64,000 bases of DNA from Carallia brachiata (lineage: Eukaryota > Streptophyta > Magnoliopsida > Malpighiales > Rhizophoraceae), in NCBI GenBank assembly GCA_021464245.1, contig JADCRB010000162.1, forward strand, positions 2,515,476 through 2,579,475, read 5' to 3'. Positions 1 through 10,843 of this stretch are shown here, one piece after another. The translations under genes and the position numbers were made by a program. The first letter of the stretch is position 1, and every line of letters begins with the position of its first letter. The notes below the pieces were generated by a model. The model worked only from the letters and a program-made list of their open reading frames with translations, had not been told where the DNA came from and did not search any database.

Positions 1-515
1 CTTCTCTCAAATACACACAACACCATACTTTAATATCTTATGTATTTTCTTCTCATTACACGACACACATCACACACCAACTCTCTTTTTATATTATTTC
101 ATCTACTCACTCACTCTAGAGCACACAATAATTGACTTGTCTCATCACACACTCTCTATCTCACGTGCACGTATGGCATCACACTTCACTCACTTGTTTC
201 CTAATTTGCTCACGGCAAACACACAAACACTTCACTCATTTTTGTCTCACTTTTCTCTATGGTACAACACAACACACACCCCTATTTATACTAGTTATAG
301 GTCGGCTGGGACAATGTTGATGGATCCTTGTAGAGACTTCAAGAATATTGAAGTCACCCATGGATTGTTCTAGGACATGCCAATTCCATTGCTGATGTAG
401 AAATTTCTAGACCAAGATAGTTATCTCATTTATGCCATTACCTTGCAAGAACGTTCCTTTTTCTTCTAGATCATATTGTCTTTCAGAATTTTCTAGAAAC
501 TTGTGTTGATCTTCA
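1..515 (-). repeat. 3' LTR of the gag-only element (partial)
   Basis: It aligns nearly base for base with 2546-3065; the window cuts off about the first 45 bases (plus-strand sense). It ends at the CTTCA that abuts the polypurine tract. The pyrimidine-rich plus-strand text with many CACAC/CTCTC runs is ordinary LTR sequence, so the two short plus-strand reading frames here are not genes. Confidence 0.88.
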
Positions 516-527
516 ATTCTCCCCCTC
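516..527 (-). other. Polypurine tract of the gag-only element
   Basis: On the minus strand this reads GAGGGGGAGAAT and sits directly before the LTR start TGAAGATC, as expected for the plus-strand primer of an LTR retrotransposon. Confidence 0.75.
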
Positions 528-706
528 AACACAAATTTCTCTTCTTGGTTATTCAGAGGACTAGAGCTGCGCTTCTTATCCTTCAATTGTAATATGTTCT
601 TTCGCTCTGGATTGAACGATATAACTTTATTTTCCATGTTTCGCTCTCTTATTGGACGCGAAGGTCTTGACCAACTGTAACTATGATGCTTGTTGTAACT
701 TGGGCT

Positions 707-2361
707 TCAACTTTGGCTTCTACCATGCCAAGGAGAGTGTGATCTTAGCAATGATCGAGAATGACTTTGACCATATGTTTGTTTCTTAAAAATATCCATT
801 TTATTTCCAACTTCGCAATCTTGAGCCCAATGTCCATATCTACTATAGTTTAAACAGCACCCCAATTTTTTGCCTATATATTCTCGTCTTGACTCGAACT
901 GACCTTCATCAAGTAATGTTCTAGGATACTGCACTTGAGCTTCGTAGGAGCGCCAGTCTTGCATCCTTGACTATCTTTGAGAAGCTTCTTCTTTAACCCA
1001 TTTTCATTGATTTTCTGCTTCGTTGTTCGCTGTTGATCACCTATTTTAACTTGCTCTCTCTGAAGTGCATTGCTCTCCTTCCGAAGAGCATACGCCTTTC
1101 TTTCAAGAGAATTTTTCTTCAAATCCTCAATCACAGCTTTCAAATAATTATTTTCGTTCGTTAATTTTTTAATCTTCATCTGCGTATGCCTTAAAATACC
1201 TTGCAACGTGGCTTTCAGCATTTTCATCTCCACCTTCAACTTGTTTAGTTCAAGCTTATATTCAATTTCATTGGACTCGCCACATCCTTTACCTTGTCCA
1301 TTAACTTCATCATGAAACTTGCTATCCACAAGAAGACTATCTTCATCAACTGTTGTAGCGTTCAAGGCAACTTCTTCTTGGTGGCAACTCTCAGTTCCAT
1401 TATTTGAAGTGTCTCTAGCTATTTCTTTTACCGCGAACAATGCTTCCACGTCCCACTCATCTTCACTGCAACATGCATCTCGATCTTTGTTAGATGTTGC
1501 GATATTCCCTTGTACAGTCTGCTCTTTGAACCAACACTTTCTTGCATAATGTCCTCTCCTTCCGCAGTTGTAGCACTCAATGTTCCGCCTCCTTTGACCT
1601 TCACTCCGTCGCCAATCTTGATTTCGACGTAAGGGAACTCCCCCAGATTGAATATTCCTGTTTTGTGGCCGCTTTGACTCCTCTTCCTCGTCATTCTTTA
1701 ATTTCGTAAACTTGTTGGCTTTGTAACACCATTTTCTTTGGCCAGCATAGAGAGCCTCCTCTTCTTCCTTTGTTGGCACTCCGGCTATTTGTTTCGCCAA
1801 AGTCTCTTGGCTTACGAGTAAATTTTCTAGCTCCTTTATTGAAGGTTGAGTAGGCCAACCTTGAATTGCAGTGATAAATCCTCTATATTATGGGCACAAA
1901 CCATGAATAATAATTTTTCTCATTCTAGCTTCACTAATTTTAGACTCAGAGTCCAGTTCTGAAATTTCGCGGCAAATTGATTTAATTTTTGTAAAATATT
2001 GACTTATAGTTATTCCATGCTGAGTTGTAGACATTAGTTCATTTTCTAATAATTGAAGCCGCATATCATTCTTTTTAGCAAATCGTGAAGCTAGATTATC
2101 TCAGGCTTCTTTCGGAGTTTTAGCGTACCTGACGTCCTCCAATATCTCTTCTTCTATTGTTGTCTTGATGGTGAACATCGCTTTTCCAGCCTTTATATTC
2201 CATTTCTTCAGTGTCGCGGCCTCATTTGGTGGTGTAGTGTCGCTGCCATTGTCGACCTCCCAAAGGTCCTGTCCTTGGAGATACGACTCCATACAGGTCT
2301 TCCATACGCCATAATTTTGGCTATTGAGTCTCTTGATAACCCCCACGTTAATTGTGTCCAT
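707..2361 (-). pseudogene. Copia-type gag with zinc knuckle, interrupted
   Basis: Nucleocapsid/capsid protein of the element, which would package retrotransposon RNA. An ATG at 2361 opens with a Copia gag N-terminus (residues like LNSQNYGVWK, then LQGQDLWEV). The frame meets a TGA at 2101-2103 where family members have Trp, and a TAA at 1888-1890. It then runs open to 874 in the same register. A CCHC zinc knuckle (CYNCGRRGHYARKC) lies near 1535-1580, followed by a long Glu/Lys-rich, probably coiled-coil stretch. A second knuckle near 840-880 (CLNYSRYGHWAQDC, in another frame) has lost its second Cys. Two nonsense codons and a frame change mean this copy makes no full Gag. There is no pol after it. 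Confidence 0.82.
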
Positions 2362-2490
2362 TATTTTTATTTGGTCCTCAACCAAAATTCCTCATAGTCC
2401 CAGACTGTGCGTGGATAGAGTTTTCTCACGAACTTTTCGACGAATCCGATCCCAGATCGATAGCACGAAAATAACGGTCCCAGACCGCAA

Positions 2491-2502
2491 GCTCTGATAC
2501 CA
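2491..2502 (-). other. Primer binding site (initiator Met tRNA)
   Basis: The minus strand reads TGGTATCAGAGC three bases after the LTR end. This is the canonical complement of the tRNA-iMet 3' end used by plant Copia elements, and it fixes the element's orientation. Confidence 0.88.
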
Positions 2503-2505
2503 AAT

Positions 2506-3065
2506 TGTTGAGTTGAGAGATAAAACTACTCAATTATTTCCTTATTCTTTCTCTCAAATACACACAACACCATGCTTTAATATCTTATGTATTTTCTTCT
2601 CATTACACGACACCCATCACACACCAACTCTCTTTTTATATTATTTCATCTACTCACTCACTCTAGAGCACACAATAATTGACTTGTCTCATCACACACT
2701 CTCTATCTCACGTGCACGTATGACATCACACTTCACTCACTTGTTTCCTAATTTGCTCACGGCAAACACACAAACACTTCACTCATTTTTGTCTCACTTT
2801 TCTCTATGGTACAACACAACACACACCCCCTATTTATACTAGTTATAGGTCGGTTGGGACAATGTTGATGGATCCTTGTAGAGACTTCAAGAATATTGAA
2901 GTCACCCATGGATTGTTCTAGGACATGCCAATTCCATTGCTGATGTAGAAATTTCTAGACCAAGATATTTATCTCACCTTTATGCCATCACCTTGTAAGA
3001 ACGTTCCTTTTTCTTCTAGATCATATTGTCTTTCAGATTTTTCTAGAAACTTGTGTTGATCTTCA
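2506..3065 (-). repeat. 5' LTR of the gag-only element (complete, 560 bp)
   Basis: On the plus strand it runs from TGTTGAGTTGAG to GATCTTCA. The base after it (3066) resumes the RLP reading frame at GACAATGATTTT, and the intact paralog has the same bases at 57234. GACAA is therefore the predicted 5-bp target duplication. Its left copy would lie just outside the window. Confidence 0.88.
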
Positions 3066-5685
3066 GACAATGATTTTAATTACTCAGAAATACCATCAAG
3101 TATAGGCCATCTTTCCAAGCTAGTCCACCTTGATCTTTTCTCAGCTTCATTTTCTGGACCAATCCCGTCAGATATTTCAAAATTGCCCAAGTTGGTTTCC
3201 CTTGATTTATCTTTTAATTATCAGTTAGTTCTTAAGATGGCAGAATTTCGACTGTTACTCGAGAACCTGACTAGCTTAGAAGTTCTTAATCTCAATCACA
3301 TACACATACCGTCCACTGTGCCTGCTTCCTTGGCCAACTTATCCTCTTTAACATCACTTGCTTTAAAAAATTGTGAGTTGTATGGTGAATTCCCTCCTGC
3401 GGTCTTCCAGCTTCCAAATCTACAAGTTCTTTATCTGATATCAAATCGGGATCTGGGTGGTTACTTACCTGAATTTAACACAACTAGTCCACTTTCGGTC
3501 TCGATTCTTGCAGAAACAAGTTTAAGGGGAGAGCTACCAGCCATATTTGGAAACCTCCGTTCCTTGCAAGTTTTTAATACTCAGGGGAACAACTTCTCTG
3601 GTGAAATTCCCCCCTCATTCGGAAACCTCACAGAGCTTGTTAAGTTGGTCCTTCGGGGAAATCATTTTTAGGTTCCAAACGCTTCTTCCCCGTCGTGGCT
3701 TGGTAGGCTGAGCAAACTCACTTTTCTAGAGCTTGGTGATGTCATATTTGATACTGAGATTCCTCCTTATATTGCCAATCTTACCCAACTTGAAGTATTA
3801 TCTTTGTTCCGATGTCAAATATTTGGTCAAATCCCATCTTGGCTTGTGAGGATGACTCAACTATATGTTTTGCAACTTGATTCCAATGAATTGCAAGGGG
3901 TGATTCCACATTCAATCTCTCAGCTGTCCCAGTTAACGACTTTAGGTCTATCAGACAACATGTTACAGGGACCCATTCCGGGTTCAATCTTCCAACTGGG
4001 TAGTCTTCAATCTCTTGATGTTACTAATAATAACTTGAGTGGCATCTTGGAGTTTGATGCATTTCTGAAGCTCCAAAACTTGACCGATCTGGAATTGTCA
4101 TACAACATGTCATTTCATGCCAAGTCCATCCCTAACACTACTGATCGAAAGTTTGATACTTTAGAACTTGCATCGTGCAATTTAGGCCACTTTCCTTCTT
4201 TTCTACGCGATCAGGATCGCCTGGAGTGGCTGGACTTATCCAACAACTATATTCATGGCATGATACCTAGCTGGTTATGGAGCATTAGCCAGGGCACTCT
4301 AAAGGTTTTAGACCTTTTGAACAACTTCCTCACAGGTTTTGAACACCGTTTGGCTATGCTTAGATGGGCTCAACTTATCGAGTTAGACCTTAGCTCTAAT
4401 ATGTTGCAAGGTTCGGTTCCAATACCACCACAAACCATCAGGTCTTATTTTGCGTCTGGAAACTATTTCACAGGAGAGATTTCATCAGTATTCTGCAACC
4501 TCAAAGACCTTAGTTACCTTGATTTGTCCAACAACAAGCTCGGTGGCATGCTTCCTCAATGTTTGGAGAGTTTAAGTGGTTTGCTTGAGATATTGAATTT
4601 AGGGAGCAATAATTTTCACGGTAAGATTCCACCGTCTCATCCAAATTCCTGCAAGCTAAAGGTTCTTATGCTAGGCGGCAATCAATTAGAAGGGCAGGTA
4701 CCAAGATCGTTGGCAGATTGTACAAAACTAGAGGTTTTAGACATTGGAAGCAACAAAATAATCGATGTTTTCCCTTCTTGGTTGGCAGTACTTCAGCGGT
4801 TGAAGATTCTCATTCTGCGGTGAAATTGATTTAATGGCATCCTTGTTGATACTGATTCAGAGCTCAGTTTCCCCATGTTGAGCATAATTGACCTCTCTGA
4901 GAACAATTTTTTTGGCCAATTGTCATCACAGTTATTCCTCAACTAGAATGCAATGAAGATAGCAAATGCAAATCAATTAGCTTACATGCATATATACATA
5001 GCGATTCCAGTGGGCGGCTTTGAATCTCAGTTTAATTTTTTTGTACTGAATATCCTTAAATAACAAGGGAAAGAAACAACAATCCGATCAGATTTTAGAA
5101 TTCTTTGTAGCCATGGATCTCTCAAGCAATGGATTTAGAAGGGAAATTTCAGCTTCCATTGGAAATCTTTATGGGTTTCGTATGATGAATCTTTCTAACA
5201 ATGCTCTTAATGGCAGCATTCTCACATTGCTAAGGAATCTTGTGCACCTTGAGTTGTTAGACCTTTCTCAAAATAGATTTACAGGACAGATTCATCAGCA
5301 ACTAACTAAATTAAACTTTATTGTTATCTTTAATGTGTCTGAAAACAACTTGACAGGGCCTATACCATGAGGGAAGCAATTTGACACATTTCCGAATAGC
5401 TCGTACGAGGGAAACTCAGGGTTATGTGGGAACCCATTATTGAGGAAATGTGGAAGTTCAGAGGCGTTGCTGCCATCAAATTCAAGGTCAGAAGAAAATG
5501 AAGAGATAGGAACTCCATTTGAATTTGGGTGGAGACCAGTTGTGATGGAGTATGCAGTCGGGCTATTGGTTGGGTTGATAATCAGATATGTCGTGGTTAA
5601 GCAGAAATATGAATGATTCATGATAACTTTCAGGATTAACACACAAAGAAGGTCGAGGAACAAGAATAGGAGCCGGAGAAATTGA
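3066..5685 (+). pseudogene. RLP pseudogene, 3' part (copy of the 56850 gene)
   Basis: This continues an RLP from about residue 129 of the intact paralog at 56850-59855 through to the C-terminus. Similarity by eye is very high in both sequence and downstream flank. Disabling changes compared with that paralog: Lys to TAG at 3669-3671, TGA at 4821-4823 with another six bases on, Trp to TAG at 4944-4946, a one-base insertion in the T run near 5037, TGA at 5368-5370 (a CGA codon in the 10844 gene), and Trp to TGA at 5614-5616 in the tail. There is also a harmless 3-bp deletion near 4110. The 5' portion, with signal peptide and cysteine cap, lies beyond the retrotransposon and outside the window. 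With this many nonsense codons it is dead as a receptor, although LRR blocks remain available for gene conversion. Confidence 0.93.
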
Positions 5686-6250
5686 ATTGGAATTTCATAA
5701 GACAAAGATACTATCCTGGATTGATTGCCCATTCAAATGTTATCATAATAGTCATTGTTGCTATGTCTCTTTGAGTTAGTGCAGAAAGTAAGGTTATATA
5801 TTAGTTGTACAATATTTTACTAAATTTATAATTTTCTAAGGAAAAAAAAATAAAAAAAATTTGTGAGTGCATTTGCTTATGAATATTCATCAGCTTCTAT
5901 TTCGATAAGAGCCAAGCAACCTACTAAGAATTCATGTTTCTTCATCCTCAGACGACGAACCCTCCCGTCAGTGCAGCAGTTTGGAAACTGGAAAGGCAAA
6001 TTCATCTACAAAAGCCATTCTACTGGCTAATGAGCAAAATCTTCACTTCCAACATCTACACTTCATTTATCAACCAGGCGCACATTGTATTTTTGGAGAC
6101 TTGCAAACATGGAAGACAGACACAACTCGCTTTCAAGTTGAATGATTATTTATTTCCAATTGAACCAATATCTGATAGTCTACAGGTGGCTCTGAATTAA
6201 GTGAGATACCCTATTAGAAATGAATGAGAAAAAAAAAAAAAGCAACAAAA

Positions 6251-6516
6251 TTTTTTTTTGTATATATACTTGTACACATAGAGAATATAATAATAATTTT
6301 TTTCTATTGCTTTAAAAAAAATTTTCTGAAGGAAAAAAAGTTTTTTTTGTAAAACATCTCATATATTGTCTACATTTTATATTTTAAAATAACACTCATT
6401 TAAATCTAAATGTTAATTTTATAAATAAAAAAATATTATTATTTTCCTAGTGACACGTCAGCTGGTGCACCACTGCGGTGCACCGGCTGCGTGTAAATTG
6501 GCCCCTAAAAAAGAAG
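6251..6516. mobile_element. 266-bp insertion with 9-bp target duplication
   Basis: GCAACAAAA occurs at 6242-6250 and again at 6517-6525. The sister copy near 60425 has one A/G-rich site and no insert. The insert holds a GC-rich palindrome-like segment (GGTGCACCACTGCGGTGCACC at 6453-6482). A 9-bp duplication suits a Mutator-like MITE, but I see only weak terminal inverted repeats. Confidence 0.6.
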
Positions 6517-6599
6517 GCAACAAAAATTAGATGTGTGCGTTTGTCATATGCCAACACCTATAAAAATCTTAAATTTTCCAGCTAAACTTACTTGCATAG

Positions 6600-6790
6600 T
6601 TTGGATAACAGGACCGGGAGAGCGGACAAGTGTGCTTGAAAGCAACGCAGGAAGTCTGCTTTAATCTCATTTTTGTTCGTGAAGGTGAGGATAACGAGGA
6701 CATCCTTGCATGACAATGGGATGGAAATTTTACAGTAAAGTCGGCTTATAATGAAATGCATGGAATTTCAAGCGGTTTGGAAGTTACCAG
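6600..6790 (+). pseudogene. LINE-like zinc-binding/RNase H region remnant (copy 1)
   Basis: Decayed frames near 6675-6786 match the better copy at 60571-60830 (motif VKSAYN, then QAVWK). This copy keeps the Trp codon that is TGA in the other. The downstream half of the remnant is displaced to 8084-8180 by the DNA transposon at 6805-8073. Confidence 0.5.
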
Positions 6791-6804
6791 TCCCAAAAAA
6801 AAAT

Positions 6805-8073
6805 TCAATCCCCTAAAAAAATAAAAAAAAATTGTTTTGGTTTAATTTTGTAATAAAATTTTTTATCTTTTCAAATACATCACAAACTTTTAATTTTAAT
6901 ATAAGTCTATCACATCATAATGCCATAATAACAGATTTTGTTAGTGTACTAATGTAACAATTCAGCATCACACAAATTGCCATATAGACCTGCCATGCAT
7001 AAAAAATTATTTTTGAGATGAAATTAAAAACAGAAAAAAAAAGGCAATTTGATGTCTCTAATCCAAACCCTCGCAATGAAAACCCACCACCTCTTTCTTC
7101 CTCTCCATCGTTTCCTTTTCCAAGCCTTTGACGAAATGATCATGCTTATCAAATTGTTCAAGACGTTACTTGTCATTCTAATATTCTTTCTTTCTATGCT
7201 ACAACATCACGCCATCCAAAACAAACAAAGATTCAAATTAAGAGAGGGAGAGAAAGAGAGAGAGGGACATCAACGAGAACGTCACAGGAGACAGCGGTGC
7301 GTGAGCTCAGTCGCTGCCTCAAGCTAAAGCCATGGAAGAAGCACTTCACAAAGAATGTAGAATTGATGGCCTTTTCCTTTAAACGGTTCCCAACTCCAAT
7401 TTGTACAAATCAGGAAGTGTGGGCTTACTATGAAGTAGGAAAGTTTTTAGTTAATCTGTATTTTTTTAAAAAAATCTCTTTTTTTTTTTTGTCTCCTCTT
7501 CCAATTGAGATCTTTTGATAAATTCCTATCCCCTAGAAAAGTAAATTGAGAATTTTTTATGGGTCATTTCACAATGAACATATTGTGATTGCTTAATTGT
7601 AACTGTCACCGAAAAGATAACGGTTCGATTAGAGAAGCCCAATTTCACGCTCAACCCAAAAATACAAAAGTGCGTGAGAGCTAAAACATGTTCACGTCCA
7701 AATCGTAACATCCTCGAGCTTGATCGAAATAACCACGATTTTCTGATTTCTCCTCTTCTCTTCCCTATCACCAATTCAATTTCAGATTCTCTTGGCCATG
7801 CTTCCGAAGTTTTTCAACGGAGAAAGACATAAAACCGGGTTGTTTTATGTTTTGGAATATAATTTTTTTTACACGTGGCATTGGCTGTGTGCCCCTTTGT
7901 GCCATGTTGGATGGTCACATGAGTACACTAACGGAATCCATTACCATGTTTTGACGGCGTGATAAATTTAGAACGAAATGAAGAGTTTGTGATATATTTA
8001 AAAAAAAATAAAAAAATTTATGATAAAATCAAAACAAAACGGCAAGTTTATGCATTTTTAGGGAATTAACACT
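6805..8073. mobile_element. Mutator-like (MULE) element with ~200-bp inverted ends
   Basis: About 200 bp at the left end aligns with the reverse complement of the right end (shared blocks include ATCACAAACT, GTTAGTGTACT and TAAAAAATTAT). AAAAAAAAT at 6796-6804 and 8074-8082 is a possible 9-bp target duplication, though low complexity weakens it. The sister locus at 60700-60740 is continuous without it, which proves an insertion. No transposase is seen. The interior (7050-7790) holds short frames with no recognised family; host-gene capture is possible but unproven. Confidence 0.75.
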
Positions 8074-8083
8074 AAAAAAAATC

Positions 8084-9240
8084 GTTCCTCTATTCGGAGG
8101 AAATTGTGTGATGGGCATCTTCTCACTAACTTGGAGACATGGATGAGGGGGATGTGTGATTCCAATAACTGAATGAAGCAATCAATGACCAGTGCCTTCA
8201 AAAGTAAAAGGAAACAATTTAGTAATTATAAAAAAAAAATGAAATGAGTTATTTAATAATTAAATTCATTTAAAAAAGATAATATCTCTAATTGTGTAGA
8301 TAGCATGTTTACAAACTTGGAGAGATTCCGACTACAAACGTACACGGCAGATTCTTTTGAAAAATGACAAGACTGAACTAAATTTATTATTTTATCCGGA
8401 AAACGAAAAAAAAAAAAAATACTGTGATTGCATTTTCCAGGTATAATCCACAGATCTCCCATTTTAATCAGTGATTGTATTAATGAGTGGCCCACAAAGA
8501 CGAAAGTTCAGTAATACTAACAAAGTCGACTTTGCGTCCATACTCCTAACCTTAGGCTGCTTCTTCTCGTTCGGCTGCAAACTTTGATAATGTTCTCTCC
8601 AATTGACAGCTAAATACATTGGAGTGATTATTTTACTTGAAACTTCAAAATTGGTTTCACTAAAATTGAGAGGAGATTTTTGGGTTATTGTCAACTTTCT
8701 TCATAAAATAACACAACATCTTTATTCAATTTTCTCCACAAAGAGTATACATCATTCGAACGGTGAAGAGTCTTAATGAGATTCTGTCATAGTAAATTAC
8801 AGCAATTGTCAAATTTAGAACCTTATACCTACTCTCAATCAAATCTTTCGAGTTCAATTTTTGGAGAGAACACGGATCTATACCTCAATTTGGGAAGAGG
8901 GGTGGGATGAGCATTCGAACCTTAATCAGCGGTGCAAACATATGCTATATCAGTGTCCATATACCCACCTCCGACGGTTACTCAAATTAATTTACAAGTC
9001 TTTTGTACAGTCATACAAATAATTTCCACCTGCCGTTTGTAGTCATCAAAAACACTTACCCGTGTCGTTTTGCACAAATAATCGGGGCTCGTGGGTTGAG
9101 AAAGAGTCCCTCAACACTATCCCGTCCGGTCCCACAGAGAGAGAATAAAAAAGTAAACAGGAAAGAAAAAAGCCCAAAAGTTGTGGTCCCAGGAGAAAGA
9201 CGGGTGCAAAAATGGAAACTCATGTTAATTTTCAGATGAA
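8084..9240 (+). repeat. RLP downstream flank continued, also at 60733-61880 and 28330-29690
   Basis: The block resumes after the MULE with GTTCCTCTATTCGGAGG, matching 60733 onward. The stretch 8460-8720 matches both 61300-61570 and, in pieces, 28340-28410, 28795-28890 and 29337-29400. The last part (9015-9240) is a unit seen again at 27290-27482, 29475-29690 and 30055-30265. No credible gene is present: short frames are neither shared between copies nor recognisable. Confidence 0.75.
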
Positions 9241-10406
9241 TAAAATCACATAATTACATTTAACTTATAATAAGAAATAATACAGTTTGTTATATAACTT
9301 AAATAGTATTGACAGTATACAAATAAAAAAAAACTTTTTTAATTATTCTTTTCTCTTAACTAATTAGTTTAAGATATTTGAAAAAAAAAAAGCAATACAA
9401 TTTTATTTAATAACAATTTATCCTATTTTTTTTCATTAATTCCATCAGCCAACGACACAAATTAATTTACTACTATTGAGAAGTTACTCTTGCGAAACTC
9501 AAACAGTTTATCTTTTCAGATAGTGATAGTCGATGGTAATGACAACATTACAAGACTAATAAAAGTCAATTGTGGCTGTCTTCAACTCAACGTTAATGCC
9601 GTTTTGTGCAAGTAAAAAATAAGGGAAAAAAAAATTAGGGTTTCAGAATTTTTTGGCTGATTTTTTTCCTCTAAATTACAACTAGTCTTTTATGTTTTGT
9701 GACAAATATTTTACTTTTTGTAACAAAAAAATTTGTTTTCTTTTTTGTTGTAAAAGATAAAACTGTTGTCACAGAAAATAAGAAATTTATAGTGATTGGG
9801 CAAAAAAGTAGGCAACAAATTTTGGAAGTAGAATGATGCTTAATAAATAATAGAAAAAAATTATGTCGACAATAATGTTAAGTACAAAATTAACTTGTGA
9901 AATCTAAATTATTAGATAATAAAAAATATATTAAATTTTTAAAAAATAAATTATTAAATTAATTATGTACATGTCTCACAGATTACATACTTATACACTA
10001 ACTTCTTAAATAATAATATGCCAATAGTTGTTACTGGCCCCAGTTCAACGTGGAAAATAATTGGATGATTGCTAATTCCCACAACTAGACGGCAATGTTA
10101 CATCTCGTCACGTGTAGAGGGCCCATGCTTTATTTCTGATTTAAGATCAGTGAATTTACGCATAAACAAGAACGCAATATTATGTGGACAATTTTTCAGA
10201 TTTCGCTAACAATTTATTTTTTTGATTTTTAAACGTCTCATGGTAAGGAAATTTGTAATTTTGGGGTTCTCATCAGCACATGAACAGTAAGTGTCATTAA
10301 TTCTTGGAAAATATTTTTGGGCATAAGTAGACAATGTGGAGAGTATGCAAGAATCTAAACAATTAGATCATAAAAAGTACATCTAATTTAAAAAAATAAA
10401 AGAAAA
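9241..10406. other. AT-rich intergenic DNA upstream of the RLP gene
   Basis: No gene is seen. It holds two copies of an AT-rich dispersed repeat (9885-9975 and 10345-10445), and a block near 9480-9610 that recurs at 29850-29930 and 30520-30600 (shared core TCAACGTTAATGC or close variants). Confidence 0.55.
9885..9975 (+). repeat. AT-rich dispersed repeat, copy 1
   Basis: It has the pattern ATTATTAGAT, then TATATTAAATTT, then AAATTATTAAATTAA, as also seen at 10345, 21125, 29725 and 30950. It is probably a decayed MITE; no clear inverted ends. Confidence 0.5.
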
Positions 10407-10445
10407 GATAAATATTATTAGATTAATTTTGTATCTTTTATACAC
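10345..10445 (+). repeat. AT-rich dispersed repeat, copy 2
   Basis: Same family as 9885-9975. Its 3' end has been duplicated in tandem (see 10407-10484). Confidence 0.5.
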
Positions 10446-10484
10446 GATAAATATTATTAGATTAATTTTGTATCTTTTGTACAC
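10407..10484 (+). repeat. 39-bp tandem duplication upstream of the RLP
   Basis: Two 39-bp copies (10407-10445 and 10446-10484) differ at one base. They begin GATAAATATTATTAGATTAA. They lie about 360 bp before the RLP start codon. Confidence 0.9.
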
Positions 10485-10583
10485 TTAAGGGTCTTTATAT
10501 AGTCAAGTTCTTAATTATTTCTCTTCTTTCTACCTGCCAAAACACTTCATTAAAATTTGAAAATGTTTTTTTTTTATTTTCGG

Positions 10584-10704
10584 ATCATTGAAATCTCTAT
10601 CAATGTCTGCATTCTTATTACATTACAAATCCAGATTTTGTTTCATATCAATGAAATCTGTATCAATCTGTGCATTATTATTACAGTACAAATCGAGACT
10701 TTGT
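10584..10704 (+). repeat. 63-bp-period tandem duplication in the proximal RLP promoter
   Basis: Copies at 10584-10641 and 10647-10704 share ATCA(T/A)TGAAATCT, GTGCATT-like and TTACA(T/G)TACAAATC. It ends 70 bp before the TATA box. I do not see it upstream of the 56850 gene. Confidence 0.82.
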
Positions 10705-10773
10705 CCCCCCACAATTTACGCTTGACTCACCTATTTGGCGATCGAGGGATCAAAGTACTGCGAACAGAGTTCC

Positions 10774-10780
10774 TATAAAT
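10774..10780 (+). promoter_or_regulatory. TATA box of the RLP gene
   Basis: TATAAAT lies 70 bp before the ATG. The sister gene has the same context (CCTATAAATT) at the same distance, with a shared leader ending CAGTTAAAAACAACATGAAG, so the site is conserved between paralogs. Confidence 0.72.
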
Positions 10781-10843
10781 TGCAATCAACTCCCGCTTTT
10801 TGTGAATAACAAGCAGTACAAAAACTGATCAGTTAAAAACAAC

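Larger units (their letters stand above)
1..3065 (-). mobile_element. Gag-only LTR retrotransposon (TR-GAG-like), 5' end of window truncates it
   Basis: Two direct repeats (1-515 and 2506-3065) bracket about 2 kb that codes only for a Gag-like protein on the minus strand. Read on the minus strand, the LTR begins TGAAGATCAACAC and ends CTCAACTCAACA. It is followed by a tRNA-iMet primer site at 2491-2502, and a purine tract precedes the other LTR. No protease, integrase, reverse transcriptase or RNase H frame is present, and there is no room for them. This is the layout described for TR-GAG non-autonomous Copia-related elements. The LTRs differ at about ten positions by eye, so insertion was fairly recent. 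The right junction lies inside an RLP reading frame. The window starts within the left LTR, so about 45 bases and the left target site are missing. Confidence 0.88.
5686..6795 (+). repeat. RLP downstream flank, duplicated at 59856-60720
   Basis: The sequence after the stop codon aligns with 59856-60720, including the shared CATTGTTGCTATGTCTC and GTGTGCGTTTGTCATATG blocks. This shows that the pseudogene and the 56850 gene arose as one segmental duplication, not as a coding-only copy. This copy carries an extra insertion (6251-6516). No gene of its own is seen; the 88-codon frame at 5934-6200 is not kept open in the sister copy. Confidence 0.85.

Noticed and set aside
132..373. Open frames in the left LTR, repeated at 2513-2842
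   Set aside because: They are the CT/CA-rich LTR read on the non-transcribed strand, with no protein family.
7049..7327. 92-codon frame inside the MULE as a host gene
   Set aside because: Low-complexity Arg/Glu end, no family recognised, no conservation to compare.
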